From NCBI RefSeq assembly GCF_023242315.1, contig NZ_JALLIY010000025.1, positions 1 through 64,000 of the forward strand: DNA of 64,000 bases. The letters run 5' to 3'. The notes beneath the pieces were generated by a model, which saw only the letters and a program-made list of their open reading frames with translations, had not been told where the DNA came from and searched no databases. This document shows, piece by piece, positions 23,658 through 32,415 of this stretch. The translations under genes and the position numbers were made by a program. Within the stretch, counting starts at the first letter, position 1; every line of letters starts with the position of its first letter. The stretch is from Pseudomonas sp. MWU13-2105 (lineage in GTDB: Bacteria; Pseudomonadota; Gammaproteobacteria; Pseudomonadales; Pseudomonadaceae).

Positions 23658-24422
23658 TCAGGTTTGCAGAATCAGGTCGTAGGACAGTTTGCTGATCAGG
23701 ATCACCAGCAACACCAGGAACAGCGCCCGGACAAAGGGTACGCCTTTGTGCACCGCCAGCCAGGTGCCGGTCAGCGCGCCGAGGATGTTGAAGACCGCCA
23801 TGGGGATGGCGATCAGGTAGAGCACGTTGCCCGTTGGGATGAAAAAGATCAGCGCGGCGACGTTGGTCGCGATGTTCACCACCTTGGCCGATGCCGAGGC
23901 GTGCAGGAAGTCGAAAGCGAAGCAGCGGATAAACAGGAAGATCAGGAAGCTGCCGGTACCGGGGCCGAACAGCCCGTCGTAGAAACCGATGGCCCCGCCG
24001 ATAACGATCGCCAGCAGCTTTTCCCGGGTGCCGATGCGCATGGGCTTGTGCAGGGCGCCGAAGTCCTTCTTCCAGAAGGTGTAGATCGCCATCAGCACGA
24101 TCAGCACCAGCACTGCCGGACGGATCACCGACTGGGGCACGGAGGACACCGTGGCCGCGCCGAAGAAGGCCATGACAAAGGCCGCGCAGGCCGCGGGGAC
24201 CACCAGGCCCCAGTCGATCACCACCTTGCGTACGAACGAGCGGGCCGCGAACGCGGTGCCACAGGCGGCCGCGACCTTGTTGGTACCCAGCAACGCCGCC
24301 GGTGTCGCCGTGGGCAGCACGTTGAACAGCGCGGGTATCTGGATCAGTCCGCCGCCGCCCACCGCCGCGTCGATCAGGCCGGCGGCGAAGGCGAACACGC
24401 AAAGGATGACAATATCGACCAT
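23658..24422 (-). CDS. TSUP-family (TauE/SafE) membrane transporter
   Basis: The 254-residue protein has about eight membrane spans and the family's glycine-rich N-terminal repeat (AAGLIDAAVGGGGLIQIPAL) with its second copy GGAIGFYDGLFGPGTGSFLIF. TSUP proteins export or import sulfonates and organic anions. The start MVDIVILCVF lies four bases after the dioxygenase stop, so the two are translationally coupled. The gene ends 24 bases before ybaK. The arrangement suggests a transporter for the substrate or product of the dioxygenase. Confidence 0.85.
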   Translation of the reverse strand: MVDIVILCVFAFAAGLIDAAVGGGGLIQIPALFNVLPTATPAALLGTNKVAAACGTAFAARSFVRKVVIDWGLVVPAACAAFVMAFFGAATVSSVPQSVIRPAVLVLIVLMAIYTFWKKDFGALHKPMRIGTREKLLAIVIGGAIGFYDGLFGPGTGSFLIFLFIRCFAFDFLHASASAKVVNIATNVAALIFFIPTGNVLYLIAIPMAVFNILGALTGTWLAVHKGVPFVRALFLVLLVILISKLSYDLILQT

Positions 24423-24426
24423 GGAA

Positions 24427-25512
24427 TCAGGCTCTGACGATGAAAGGTTGGTGTGGGTCCAGCGGCACCACGCGTGCCGGGTCGTCGACCCCGAAGACGC
24501 GCAGCATCCAGCGGTCGCGGCCGTCGTAGCGGGGGGTGAAACCATCCCGGGCATGCAGGGTTTGCTGGTTCTTGAAGATCAGCATGTCCCCCGCTTGCAG
24601 CAGAATCTGGTGCACGACATCGGAGTGATTGGCGGCGGCGGCGAACAGTTGCAGGGCAAACTGCGCATTGGCGCAGGTCGCGGCGACACTGCCCTTGTTA
24701 TAGCGGCAATACAGGCCACCGCTGGCGTTTCTGTACAGCAGGGGGACGTTTTCCAGCACATTACCCTGTTTGCCGAAGGAGGCCGGTCGGCGGATGGCGA
24801 AGTGCGGTCGCGACAATTCCTCTTCGACCGAGGCCGGCAGCATGGCCAGTACGTCGGCAATGGCGACGATGCGCGTCGGCACGCCGAGCTCGCAGCGCAG
24901 ACCGGTCAGGGACAGGTACTCCGGGCAGGCCGACAGCCGCGTGACGGGTTCGCAGGTCAGGGGCAGGTGAGGGTTGTCGACATGCATGCCCAGGTCCATG
25001 CGTGAGCCGTAGGAGCTTTTTTCGCTCTCGCGCTGCTGCTTGGGCGATACATGGCGGAATACCGTGTCATCGTTTTCGCCTTCGTAGGCCACCGGGCGGG
25101 TTTGCAGGGTTTGCAACACGGACAGGATCGCCCCGGCCATCACCGGCAGGTTCTCGATACCCGGCACCGTGTCGTAGGGCGTGGCGGGCAGTTGCGCATC
25201 TACCGGCAGCCCCCTGACGATCATCGCCACCTCGCGGCTCTTGGGGAAGTCGCGCAGTTGCTGGATTTTCTCGGCGCAGAGGGTGCTTTCCAGCAGTTGG
25301 CCGAGGGCCGGCATGTGGCCGATGCCCGAGGCGCTGTCGGTCACCGCCAGTGCCGCCAGGCCAGCGTGCAGGTGGCGTTGTTCCTCGAACGACACATGAA
25401 GCTGTGCTATCCCTTGTCGGGTCGAGGTTGCGGATTTTTTCCCCAGCCACTCACGAATTTCTTCACCGATAAGCGCCGCAGATTTCCCGACTATTTCATC
25501 CAGCTTTGACAC
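24427..25512 (-). CDS. Fe(II)/2-oxoglutarate dioxygenase, clavaminate synthase-like
   Basis: The 361-residue protein has the clavaminate synthase/TauD-type fold. The iron site is His-x-Asp in GMHVDNPHLPLT (about residues 177-187) and the distal histidine in QQTLHARDGFTPRYDGRDRWMLRVF; the arginine of GRDRWMLR is the expected 2-oxoglutarate anchor. Relatives of this length hydroxylate free amino acids such as arginine, lysine or asparagine (VioC/AsnO/KDO group). I cannot choose the substrate. It is divergent from a LysR gene across 111 bases and heads the operon with a TSUP transporter and a YbaK deacylase. Confidence 0.8.
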   Translation of the reverse strand: MSKLDEIVGKSAALIGEEIREWLGKKSATSTRQGIAQLHVSFEEQRHLHAGLAALAVTDSASGIGHMPALGQLLESTLCAEKIQQLRDFPKSREVAMIVRGLPVDAQLPATPYDTVPGIENLPVMAGAILSVLQTLQTRPVAYEGENDDTVFRHVSPKQQRESEKSSYGSRMDLGMHVDNPHLPLTCEPVTRLSACPEYLSLTGLRCELGVPTRIVAIADVLAMLPASVEEELSRPHFAIRRPASFGKQGNVLENVPLLYRNASGGLYCRYNKGSVAATCANAQFALQLFAAAANHSDVVHQILLQAGDMLIFKNQQTLHARDGFTPRYDGRDRWMLRVFGVDDPARVVPLDPHQPFIVRA

Positions 25513-25623
25513 GTCCGTTTGCTCCTGTTTGCCTACGTCCCTGTGGGTTGAACGGGAAGGCTAACGGAAGGGGTTTTTTTGTGTTGCAATGCCATATTGT
25601 GAAAAGTGCAATGAGGTAAGGAA

Positions 25624-26553
25624 ATGGCCCTGGATATGTTGGGGGAGCTGGAAGCTTTCGCGACGGTGGCGCGCAAGCGTAGCTTCGTCGCCGCGGCCCG
25701 CGCCCTGGGACGCTCCCCCAGCTCGCTGACCCGTGCTGTACAGGCGTTGGAGGAAAGTGCCGGGGTCAAGTTGTTCAACCGCTCGTCGAACGCCGTGAGC
25801 CTGACCGAGGCCGGTGAACGCCTGTTGCCTCACGCCTACAGAATGCTGGATCTGCAACGTGAGGCGGATGAGGACCTGGTCGGTCTCAGCGGTCTGGCCC
25901 ACGGCTGGATCCGCTTTTCCGCCCCCGAGTTTCTTGGACACGGCGTCTTGCCCCGGCTGATCGCGCAGTACTGCGAGCGTTATCCGGATGTCAACGTCGA
26001 GGTGATTCTCACCGATGAGACCATCGACCCGGCCAAGAGCAAGCTGGATTTCTCGATTCGCGGCGCGTTTCCGCAATCCAGCGACCTGATCGGCTTTCCG
26101 CTGTGGAGCTATTCACGCTACCTGTATGCCAGCCCCGGGTATCTGGAGCGGCGTGGGATGCCGGATTCCATCGAGGCGCTGGAGGCGCACTCGCTGATCC
26201 TGCATACGGCGCCACGGATCCTCAAGGAATGGAATTTTCGCAATGAGGAACAGGCCATCAGCTTTCGGGTGCATCCGAAGTTTCGTTTCAGCTCCGGTTC
26301 CGCGGTGTTCCACGCGGCCCTGGCGGGTGTCGGCATTGCCCGCCTGGCGGACTGGCTGGCGGAGCCCGAGGTGGAGGCGGGACGCCTGGTCCGGGTCTGT
26401 CCGGAATACAAGCTGACCTCCAGCAGCGGCGAGAGCCCGCAGATGCATGCCGTGTATCCGGCGGGGAATCTGCCGCTGCGGGTGAAATCGCTGCTGGAGG
26501 TGATCCGCGGCTTTGGCGAGAGCCTGGATCGCAAGCATTCACTGACGTTCTAG
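25624..26553 (+). CDS. LysR-family transcriptional regulator
   Basis: The 309-residue protein has a standard LysR helix-turn-helix (LGELEAFATVARKRSFVAAARALGRSPSSLTRAVQALEESAGVKLFNRS) and substrate-binding domain. The start follows GAGGTAAGG. It is divergent from the dioxygenase-TSUP-YbaK operon and is its probable regulator; the shared 111-base gap contains TTGCA and TGCAA half-sites 18 bases apart (about 25584-25611) that could be its binding region. It is convergent with the MFS gene. Confidence 0.85.
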   Translation: MALDMLGELEAFATVARKRSFVAAARALGRSPSSLTRAVQALEESAGVKLFNRSSNAVSLTEAGERLLPHAYRMLDLQREADEDLVGLSGLAHGWIRFSAPEFLGHGVLPRLIAQYCERYPDVNVEVILTDETIDPAKSKLDFSIRGAFPQSSDLIGFPLWSYSRYLYASPGYLERRGMPDSIEALEAHSLILHTAPRILKEWNFRNEEQAISFRVHPKFRFSSGSAVFHAALAGVGIARLADWLAEPEVEAGRLVRVCPEYKLTSSSGESPQMHAVYPAGNLPLRVKSLLEVIRGFGESLDRKHSLTF

Positions 26554-26570
26554 GCGGTCTCCAGGCGCCG

Positions 26571-27902
26571 TCAGTTCTTGAACGCCGAGTGCTTTTTGCC
26601 CTGGTCGCACAAGGCGAAGACCACCACGCAGACCGCCGCGATCGCCAGGATCAGGGCCACGCCATCGGTGGAGTGGGTCGCCGAGGCCGACACCAGCGAC
26701 AGGGCACCCAGGGGCGCCAGGCCACCGGCCACCGCGGTGCCGATTTCACGACCGGTGCCAAAGCCCGAGGAGCGGGTCTGGGTCGGGAACTGCCGACTGA
26801 GGAAGGAGCCCTGTGGGGCGAACATCATCGGCGCCAGGACCCCGGTGCCGATGCCGATTGCCAGGTAGATCTGCCAGTTTTCACCGCTGCCCAGCAGCAT
26901 CAGGAAAGGGTAGGCGAACAGCAGCGAAAACACCCCGCCGAGAACCAGGACCGCCTTGCTGCTCCAGCGATCGCACAACCAGCCGAAAAACGGCACGGCG
27001 ACAATGGCCACCAGGCTGGCGAGGGTCACTGACAAGGAGGTCACGTGCACGTCGACGCCTTTGTATTGGGTCAGGTAGGCCAGGGAAAAAGTCTTGAAGA
27101 TATAGCTCAGGGCGTTGTAGCCGATGGCGACGAAAAACACCACGGCCAGGCCCTTGAGGTCGTTCTTCAGCAGGGCTTTCAACGGCGAGACCTTGGGCTG
27201 CGCGCGTTTCTGCTGGTTCAGTTCCTTGAACTCCGGGGTTTCCGGAATGCTGTTGCGCACCCATAGGCCGACCCCGACCAGGGCGATGCTGCAGACGAAG
27301 GGAATGCGCCAGCCGCCGTCGAGCAGGAATGCATTGCCGTTCAGGGTCAGCAGGTAAATGGTCAGTGACGACAGCAGCAGGCCGAGGTTCAGTCCCAGCG
27401 CCGGCCAGGCGCCCTGGCTGCCGCGCTTGCCCTGGGCGGCGTGTTCGTAGGAGGTCACGGCAGCGCCCGACAATTCGGCGCCGGCCCCCAGGCCCTGGAT
27501 GATACGGATCACTACCAGCAGCACTGGCGCCCACAGGCCGATGCTGGCATAGCTGGGGATCAGGCCGATAAGCGTGGTGCAGACACCCATCATGCAGAAA
27601 GTCAGGACCAGCACCTGCTTGCGTCCGAACTTGTCGCCCAGGTAGCCGAACAGGATACCGCCGAACGGCCGGGCGATAAAACCGATGGCAAAGGTCGAGA
27701 AGGCCAGCAGCGAGGCGGTCTGTGGGTTGCTGGCATCGAAGAAGATCTTCGCGAAGACAATCGCCGCCATGGTTGCGTAGAGATAGAAGTCATACCACTC
27801 CAGCATCGAGCCGAAGATGGTCGCGGCGGCGACTTTGCGCAGGCGCTTGCGGGTTTGTTGCGGGGTTTCGATGGGGGATCCGGACGCTTTGTGTACCGAC
27901 AT
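26571..27902 (-). CDS. MFS metabolite:H+ symporter (ShiA/ProP-type)
   Basis: The 443-residue protein starts with the features of the metabolite:H+ symporter branch: FGSMLEWYDFYLYATMAAIVF in helix one, RPFGGILFGYLGDKFGRKQVLVLT as the MFS signature, and RIIQGLGAGAELSGAA. Members carry dicarboxylates, shikimate, betaine or similar solutes. It lies downstream of lhgO in the same direction, but the double hairpin at 27957-28002 separates them. Import of a dicarboxylic or hydroxy acid consumed by LhgO is possible but unproven. Confidence 0.85.
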   Translation of the reverse strand: MSVHKASGSPIETPQQTRKRLRKVAAATIFGSMLEWYDFYLYATMAAIVFAKIFFDASNPQTASLLAFSTFAIGFIARPFGGILFGYLGDKFGRKQVLVLTFCMMGVCTTLIGLIPSYASIGLWAPVLLVVIRIIQGLGAGAELSGAAVTSYEHAAQGKRGSQGAWPALGLNLGLLLSSLTIYLLTLNGNAFLLDGGWRIPFVCSIALVGVGLWVRNSIPETPEFKELNQQKRAQPKVSPLKALLKNDLKGLAVVFFVAIGYNALSYIFKTFSLAYLTQYKGVDVHVTSLSVTLASLVAIVAVPFFGWLCDRWSSKAVLVLGGVFSLLFAYPFLMLLGSGENWQIYLAIGIGTGVLAPMMFAPQGSFLSRQFPTQTRSSGFGTGREIGTAVAGGLAPLGALSLVSASATHSTDGVALILAIAAVCVVVFALCDQGKKHSAFKN

Positions 27903-27956
27903 CAGAGGGTTCCTTGCAGGTCTTTATAGTTATTTTCAAGTGATCGCTGGTGCGCC

Positions 27957-28002
27957 CCGTTTGCCCCGCTCGGGCAAACGGAGAGGGCGTACTCCTGTAC
28001 GC
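27957..28002 (-). terminator. Double hairpin between lhgO and the MFS gene
   Basis: CCGTTTGCCC (27957-27966) pairs with GGGCAAACGG (27972-27981), and GCGTAC (27987-27992) with GTACGC (27997-28002). Tandem stems just after the lhgO stop suggest an intrinsic or processing barrier; there is no strong U-tract. Confidence 0.5.
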
Positions 28003-28017
28003 GGGAGGTTTTTCGGG

Positions 28018-29211
28018 TTAACGCGGAGCAAACAGTCGGTCGGCGATCATTTCGCCGATCGGCATGGCGGAGGTCGCGGCGGGCGACGGTGCATTGCAGA
28101 CGTGGACCATGCGCGGCGTTTCGGCGAACAGGAAGTCATGCACCAGGCTGCCATCGCGCATCACCGCCTGGGCACGGATACCGGCCTCGTAGGGCAGCAG
28201 GTCGTCGACGACCAGGGACGGGCAGTACTTGCGGCATTGTTCCAGGTAGCCGCGCTTGAACAATGAGTTCTTCATTTCCTGGCTGCCGGAACCCAGGTTC
28301 TGCCACAGGGTTTTCCAGAATCCGGGAAAGGCCGCGTATTGCGCGACGTCCCGCCAGTTGATGGAGAACTTGCGGTAGTTCTCCCGGCCCAGTCCCAGCA
28401 CGGCATTCGGTCCGACCGTGACGCTGCCGTCGATCATCCGGGTCAGGTGCACGCCGAGGAACGGCAGGTCCGGATCGGGAATCGGGTAGATCAGGTGATT
28501 GACGATGTTGTTCTTGGCCGCCGGCAGGCGGAAGTATTCGCCGCGAAAGGGAATGATCTGGTGATCGATGCGAATCCCGGCCAGGGTTGCCAGGCGGTCG
28601 GATTGCAGGCCGGCACAGGCCACCAGCTTGCGCGCCTGCCAGACGCGGTCGTGGCTGCTGACGGTGACTTTGTCGCCATCTTCCTGGATGGCCGTGACCC
28701 TGGTGTCGAGTTGGATCTCGCCGCCGCCGGCCGTGATGACCCGGGCCATGGCCTGGCAGATTTCGCGGTAGTCGACGATGCCCGTGGCGTCGAGGAACAA
28801 ACCGCCGAGGCCGATGATGTTCGGTTCGCGCCGCTGCAATTCGGCGGCGTCGAGACGCTCGACGCGCATGCCGTTGAGTTGCGAACGTTCGTACAGGGCC
28901 TGCATGCGTTGCACTTCAAGGGCGTTGGAGGCCACCAGCAACTTGCCGCAGACCTCGAAGCGGATCCCGTGTTCGCGGCAGAAGTCTTTCGTGGCCTGGG
29001 CCCCGCGTTTGCACAGGTCGGCCTTGAGGCTGCCCGGCGCGTAGTAGATGCCGGCATGGATCACGCCGCTGTTATGACCGGTCTGATGGCGGGCGAGGCT
29101 GGTTTCCTTTTCCAGGATCAGCAGCGAGGCGCCGGGCTGGCGCTTGAGCAACTCCATGGCCGTGGCCAGGCCGACGATGCCGCCGCCGATGATGCAGAAG
29201 TCATAAATCAT
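28018..29211 (-). CDS. lhgO: L-2-hydroxyglutarate oxidase
   Basis: The 397-residue FAD enzyme oxidises L-2-hydroxyglutarate to 2-oxoglutarate at the membrane, feeding the respiratory chain. FAD-binding IIGGGIVGLATAMEL starts at residue 7; LARHQTGHNSGVIHAGIYY and PFRGEYFRL are characteristic of the LhgO/L2HGDH family, and the length is standard. A FadR-type GntR regulator gene lies upstream in the same direction, and both genes carry the same operator-like sequence in their leaders, so LhgO expression is probably derepressed by its substrate. Confidence 0.9.
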   Translation of the reverse strand: MIYDFCIIGGGIVGLATAMELLKRQPGASLLILEKETSLARHQTGHNSGVIHAGIYYAPGSLKADLCKRGAQATKDFCREHGIRFEVCGKLLVASNALEVQRMQALYERSQLNGMRVERLDAAELQRREPNIIGLGGLFLDATGIVDYREICQAMARVITAGGGEIQLDTRVTAIQEDGDKVTVSSHDRVWQARKLVACAGLQSDRLATLAGIRIDHQIIPFRGEYFRLPAAKNNIVNHLIYPIPDPDLPFLGVHLTRMIDGSVTVGPNAVLGLGRENYRKFSINWRDVAQYAAFPGFWKTLWQNLGSGSQEMKNSLFKRGYLEQCRKYCPSLVVDDLLPYEAGIRAQAVMRDGSLVHDFLFAETPRMVHVCNAPSPAATSAMPIGEMIADRLFAPR

Positions 29212-29253
29212 GCAGGAAACCTACCTTGTTTTTGTTCATGTCTAGTTATCAGG

Positions 29254-29264
29254 TTGTCAGACTA
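29254..29264. promoter_or_regulatory. FadR/GntR-type operator before lhgO
   Basis: TTGTCAGACTA fits the TNGTNNNACNA pattern of FadR-subfamily GntR operators. It sits within a 14-base stretch (TCAGGTTGTCAGAC, 29249-29262) that is repeated exactly before the GntR gene. Confidence 0.7.
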
Positions 29265-29329
29265 ATGCTGGCATGCCGAATTGAGTCTGCTTGCCCGGGC
29301 GCTGTGGCTGCAGCGCCGGGCGGATCGGT

Positions 29330-30040
29330 TCAGTTCATGGGTGGCAGTTCCAGCTGCAAGCGTTTGGCCGAGGCCCGCAGATGCGCCTCGGCGCAAGCGG
29401 CGGCGGCCTGGCGATTGCCATCGGCTATGGCTTGGTACAAGGCCTGGTGTTCACGCCCGGCATCCGCCGAACCGCCGACGGAACGGCTGGCGGAGTTTTC
29501 CCAGGCGGTGCGCCGCGCTTCGGCCAACTGGCCGCGCAGAAAGTCATGGAAGGCGACGAAATACTCGTTCTTGCTGGCCTCGGCGATGGCCCGGTGAAAG
29601 GCCACGTCGGCAGCGGCGGCGGCATCGAAGTCAGTGCGTTTGTCGTGCATTTCCTGCAAGGCCGCCTGCATGCGTTGCAGGTCCGCCTCGTCACGCCGTT
29701 GCGCGGCAATCGATGCGGCCTGGGTCTCGATCCACAGGCGCATTTCAAACATCTGCGCCAGGTCGGTCTTGCGCCCCTCGCTTTTGGGAAAGCGAAACAC
29801 CGTGCCGGTCGGGGTCTGGGAAATATACGAGCCGAGCCCACGCCGGGCGATCAGTACGCCGTCGGCCTTGAGCTGGGCGATGGCTTCGCGGACCACCGAG
29901 CGGCTGACATTCAACTGTTCCGCCAACTGCTGTTCAGTCGGCAGGCGTGCTTCGGCCGCCAGCCGCCCGGTATCGATTTCCGCGCGAATGGCACTGACCA
30001 CTCGTTCAACCAGGGAGTCGGGGCGTTGGAGTTCCAGCAT
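29330..30040 (-). CDS. FadR-subfamily GntR regulator with FCD domain
   Basis: The 236-residue protein has a GntR winged helix (LVERVVSAIRAEIDTGRLAAEARLPTEQQLAEQLNVSRSVVREAIAQLKADG) and an FCD ligand domain with metal-binding pattern FHRAIAEASKN and HQALYQAIADGN. FCD regulators respond to small carboxylic acids. It lies upstream of lhgO, and identical operator-like sequences precede both genes, so it most likely represses itself and lhgO and is released by L-2-hydroxyglutarate. The known lhgO regulator of pseudomonads, LhgR, has this architecture, but I cannot confirm orthology without alignment. Confidence 0.85.
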   Translation of the reverse strand: MLELQRPDSLVERVVSAIRAEIDTGRLAAEARLPTEQQLAEQLNVSRSVVREAIAQLKADGVLIARRGLGSYISQTPTGTVFRFPKSEGRKTDLAQMFEMRLWIETQAASIAAQRRDEADLQRMQAALQEMHDKRTDFDAAAAADVAFHRAIAEASKNEYFVAFHDFLRGQLAEARRTAWENSASRSVGGSADAGREHQALYQAIADGNRQAAAACAEAHLRASAKRLQLELPPMN

Positions 30041-30063
30041 GAAGGTCAGGCTCGGTAGTCAGG

Positions 30064-30074
30064 TTGTCAGACAA
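30064..30074. promoter_or_regulatory. FadR/GntR-type operator before the GntR gene
   Basis: TTGTCAGACAA is a perfect palindrome around its central base and fits TNGTNNNACNA. It lies 24 bases before the GntR start codon. Confidence 0.7.
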
Positions 30075-30086
30075 TGCCCGAGTGGT

Positions 30087-30992
30087 TCAAGGTTTGTCAA
30101 CAGACCGGGTCGAGGCCAGGCCTTCCCGAATCAAGCTGACGAATCGCGTCGCGGCTGGCGACAAGGGCTGCCCGCTACGCCTGATCAGACCGATCTCGCG
30201 GCTGACACCGGGGTGTTCCACCACGCGCTTGTGCAAAGCGTTCAGGCCGTCATCCGCCGACTCCGGCAGCAACGCCATGCCCAGCCCCTGGCGCACCAGT
30301 GCCAGGACCGTGGACATGTAGTTGGCTTCCAGCCCCGGCACCAGTATCAGGCCTTGTTCGTCGAAGAGTTGCTCGACCCGTTCGCGCACGCTGCTGTCGC
30401 GTCCGGTGAGGATCATCGGTTGGCCACTCAGGTCCGGCAAACTGACCGTGGTCTTGCGCGCCAGCGGGTGTTCGTCGGGCAGGAACAGGCACAAGCGGTC
30501 GACCATGACCACTTCGAAATCCAGGCCGTGATTGAGTCGGGCCCGTACACCCAATCCGAAGTCCACCTCGTTCTCCCGTACCAGGCTGTCGATGCGCTGG
30601 GCGACCACGTCCCGCAGACGGATTTCGATACCGGGATAGGCCTGGCGAAACAGCTTCAGTACCGGCGGCAGGGCGCCGGAGCAGATCGACGGCAAGGCGG
30701 CCAGGGTCACTACGCCCCGTTGCAGGCTGGCCAGGTCACGGGAACCGCTGACGATATTGTCCAGGTCCAGCAGCAGTTTCTCCATGGGCCCGCGGGCCTG
30801 CTGGCCGGCACCGGTCAGGCTGACCTGGCGCGGGCTGCGCTCCAGCAGGGTGACGCCGAGCCACTCTTCCAACTGCTGGACCTGTACCGTCAGCGCCGAG
30901 GGCGAAAGGTGCAGCAGGGTGGCGGCGCGGGCGAAGCTGCCGGTCTGGGCGACCGTCAGGAAGGCGCGGATATGCTGGATGGCGTTCTTCAT
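30087..30992 (-). CDS. LysR-family transcriptional regulator
   Basis: The 301-residue protein starts MKNAIQHIRAFLTVAQTGSFARAATLLHLSPSALTVQVQQLEEWLGVTLLERS, a canonical LysR winged helix, followed by a substrate-binding domain. I take the ATG at 30992; the frame runs open far upstream only as a shadow of the opposite-strand transporter. It is divergent from the CitMHS transporter operon across 114 bases and is its likely regulator. In pseudomonads similar LysR/CitMHS/AtuA arrangements recur. Confidence 0.85.
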   Translation of the reverse strand: MKNAIQHIRAFLTVAQTGSFARAATLLHLSPSALTVQVQQLEEWLGVTLLERSPRQVSLTGAGQQARGPMEKLLLDLDNIVSGSRDLASLQRGVVTLAALPSICSGALPPVLKLFRQAYPGIEIRLRDVVAQRIDSLVRENEVDFGLGVRARLNHGLDFEVVMVDRLCLFLPDEHPLARKTTVSLPDLSGQPMILTGRDSSVRERVEQLFDEQGLILVPGLEANYMSTVLALVRQGLGMALLPESADDGLNALHKRVVEHPGVSREIGLIRRSGQPLSPAATRFVSLIREGLASTRSVDKP

Positions 30993-31063
30993 TTTGTTTT
31001 TCCGAATGCATGGCAGTGAACATTCCAATTTACAAAGCTTAACCGCGTTCCAATACTCCAGGG

Positions 31064-31073
31064 AAAACAATAA
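31064..31073 (+). promoter_or_regulatory. Possible Crc/Hfq catabolite-repression motif
   Basis: AAAACAATAA contains AACAATAA, the AAnAAnAA pattern bound by Hfq with Crc in pseudomonads. It is 34 bases before the CitMHS start codon, a little far for direct blocking of initiation, so this is tentative. Confidence 0.35.
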
Positions 31074-31106
31074 CTGTCCGCCGTTGAGCGGCCCCGGAGT
31101 CTTCCC

Positions 31107-32399
31107 ATGCTCGCCACGTTGGGTGTCATCACCATCGTCTGTCTGCTTGCGGCTGTCATGAGCAAGCGTCTCTCGCCGCTGGTCGCGTTGATCGCCTTGC
31201 CGATCATTGCCGCGCTGCTTGGCGGTTTCGGTTTGCAAACCAGTGCCTTTATCGTCACCGGCATCAAGAATGTCGCCCCGGTGGTCGGCATGTTCGTGTT
31301 CGCCATCCTGTTCTTCGGGGTGATGACGGATGCCGGCATGCTCGATCCGATCATCGACCGCATCCTGCGCACGGTGGGCACGCGACCCACGCGGATTGTC
31401 ATGGGCACGGCCTTGCTGGCGCTGCTGGTGCACCTTGACGGCTCCGGGGCGGTGACCTTTCTGGTGACTGTCCCGGCGATGTTGCCGCTGTATACGCGGC
31501 TGGGTATCGACAGGCGGATCCTTGCCTGTGTCGCGGCGATGGCGGCGGGGGTCAACTTCCTGCCCTGGACCGGCCCGGTGCTGCGTTCGTCGGCGGCCTT
31601 GCATGTACCGGTGGCGGATCTGTTCCAGCCGTTGATTCCGGTGCAGATCGTCGGTCTGCTGTTTGTCTTCGCCTGCGCCTGGTGGCTGGGGCGACGTGAA
31701 GAGCGGCGCCTGGGCCTGGGGGCCGACCTGGTCGCGGGCAGCGTGCCGAGTCGGGTGATCAGCGAACAGCAAGAAGCCCTGCGCCGTCCGCGCCTGTTCT
31801 GGGCCAACCTGCTGCTGACGGTGCTGGTGATGGCGGTGATGATCGCCGGCTGGGTCGACCCGGTGGTGATGTTCATGCTCGGCACCGTGGTTGCGCTGTG
31901 CCTCAACTACCCGAATGTCGACGCCCAGCGCGCGCGTGTCGATGCCCACGCCAAGACGGCCTTGACCATGGCCAGTATCCTCCTGGCGGCCGGTGTCTTT
32001 ACCGGCATCATGCAGGGCACCGGCATGCTCAAGGCCATGGCTGAAGTGGCGGTGGCGCAGATCCCGGCCGGCCACGGCAAGCTGATTCCAGCGGTGGTGG
32101 GCTTCCTGTCGATGCCGCTGAGCCTGTTGTTCGATCCGGACTCCTTCTACTTCGGGGTGATGCCGGTGATCGCCGAGGTCGGCAAGGCCTTGGGCGTGGA
32201 GCCGTTGCAGGTGGCCCAGGCGTCCTTGCTGGGCGTGCATACCACCGGGTTCCCGGTCAGCCCGCTGACCCCCGCGACCTTTTTGCTGGTGGGCCTGTGC
32301 AAGATCGAACTGGCCGATCACCAGCGTTTCACCATTCCTTTCCTGCTCGCCGCCTCGGTGTTGATGACCCTGACGGCGTTGCTCCTGGGCATCTTTTGA
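31107..32399 (+). CDS. CitMHS-family citrate/carboxylate transporter
   Basis: The 430-residue membrane protein belongs to the citrate-Mg2+:H+ symporter family: about twelve spans, with LVHLDGSGAVTFLVTVPAMLP at residues 110-130 and LLFDPDSFYFGVMPVIAEV and HTTGFPVSPLTPATFLLVGL in the second half, all typical of CitM/CitH. It takes up metal-complexed citrate or a similar tricarboxylate. It starts a three-gene operon with an AtuA-like protein pair, whose start is 16 bases beyond its stop, and is probably controlled by the divergent LysR regulator. Confidence 0.85.
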   Translation: MLATLGVITIVCLLAAVMSKRLSPLVALIALPIIAALLGGFGLQTSAFIVTGIKNVAPVVGMFVFAILFFGVMTDAGMLDPIIDRILRTVGTRPTRIVMGTALLALLVHLDGSGAVTFLVTVPAMLPLYTRLGIDRRILACVAAMAAGVNFLPWTGPVLRSSAALHVPVADLFQPLIPVQIVGLLFVFACAWWLGRREERRLGLGADLVAGSVPSRVISEQQEALRRPRLFWANLLLTVLVMAVMIAGWVDPVVMFMLGTVVALCLNYPNVDAQRARVDAHAKTALTMASILLAAGVFTGIMQGTGMLKAMAEVAVAQIPAGHGKLIPAVVGFLSMPLSLLFDPDSFYFGVMPVIAEVGKALGVEPLQVAQASLLGVHTTGFPVSPLTPATFLLVGLCKIELADHQRFTIPFLLAASVLMTLTALLLGIF

Positions 32400-32415
32400 A
32401 ATGAGGGACCTTGCG

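Noticed and set aside
30993..32321. Upstream extension of the minus-strand LysR frame opposite the CitMHS gene
   Set aside because: The His/Gln/Arg-rich translation is a shadow of the transporter; the LysR starts at MKNAIQHIRAF.
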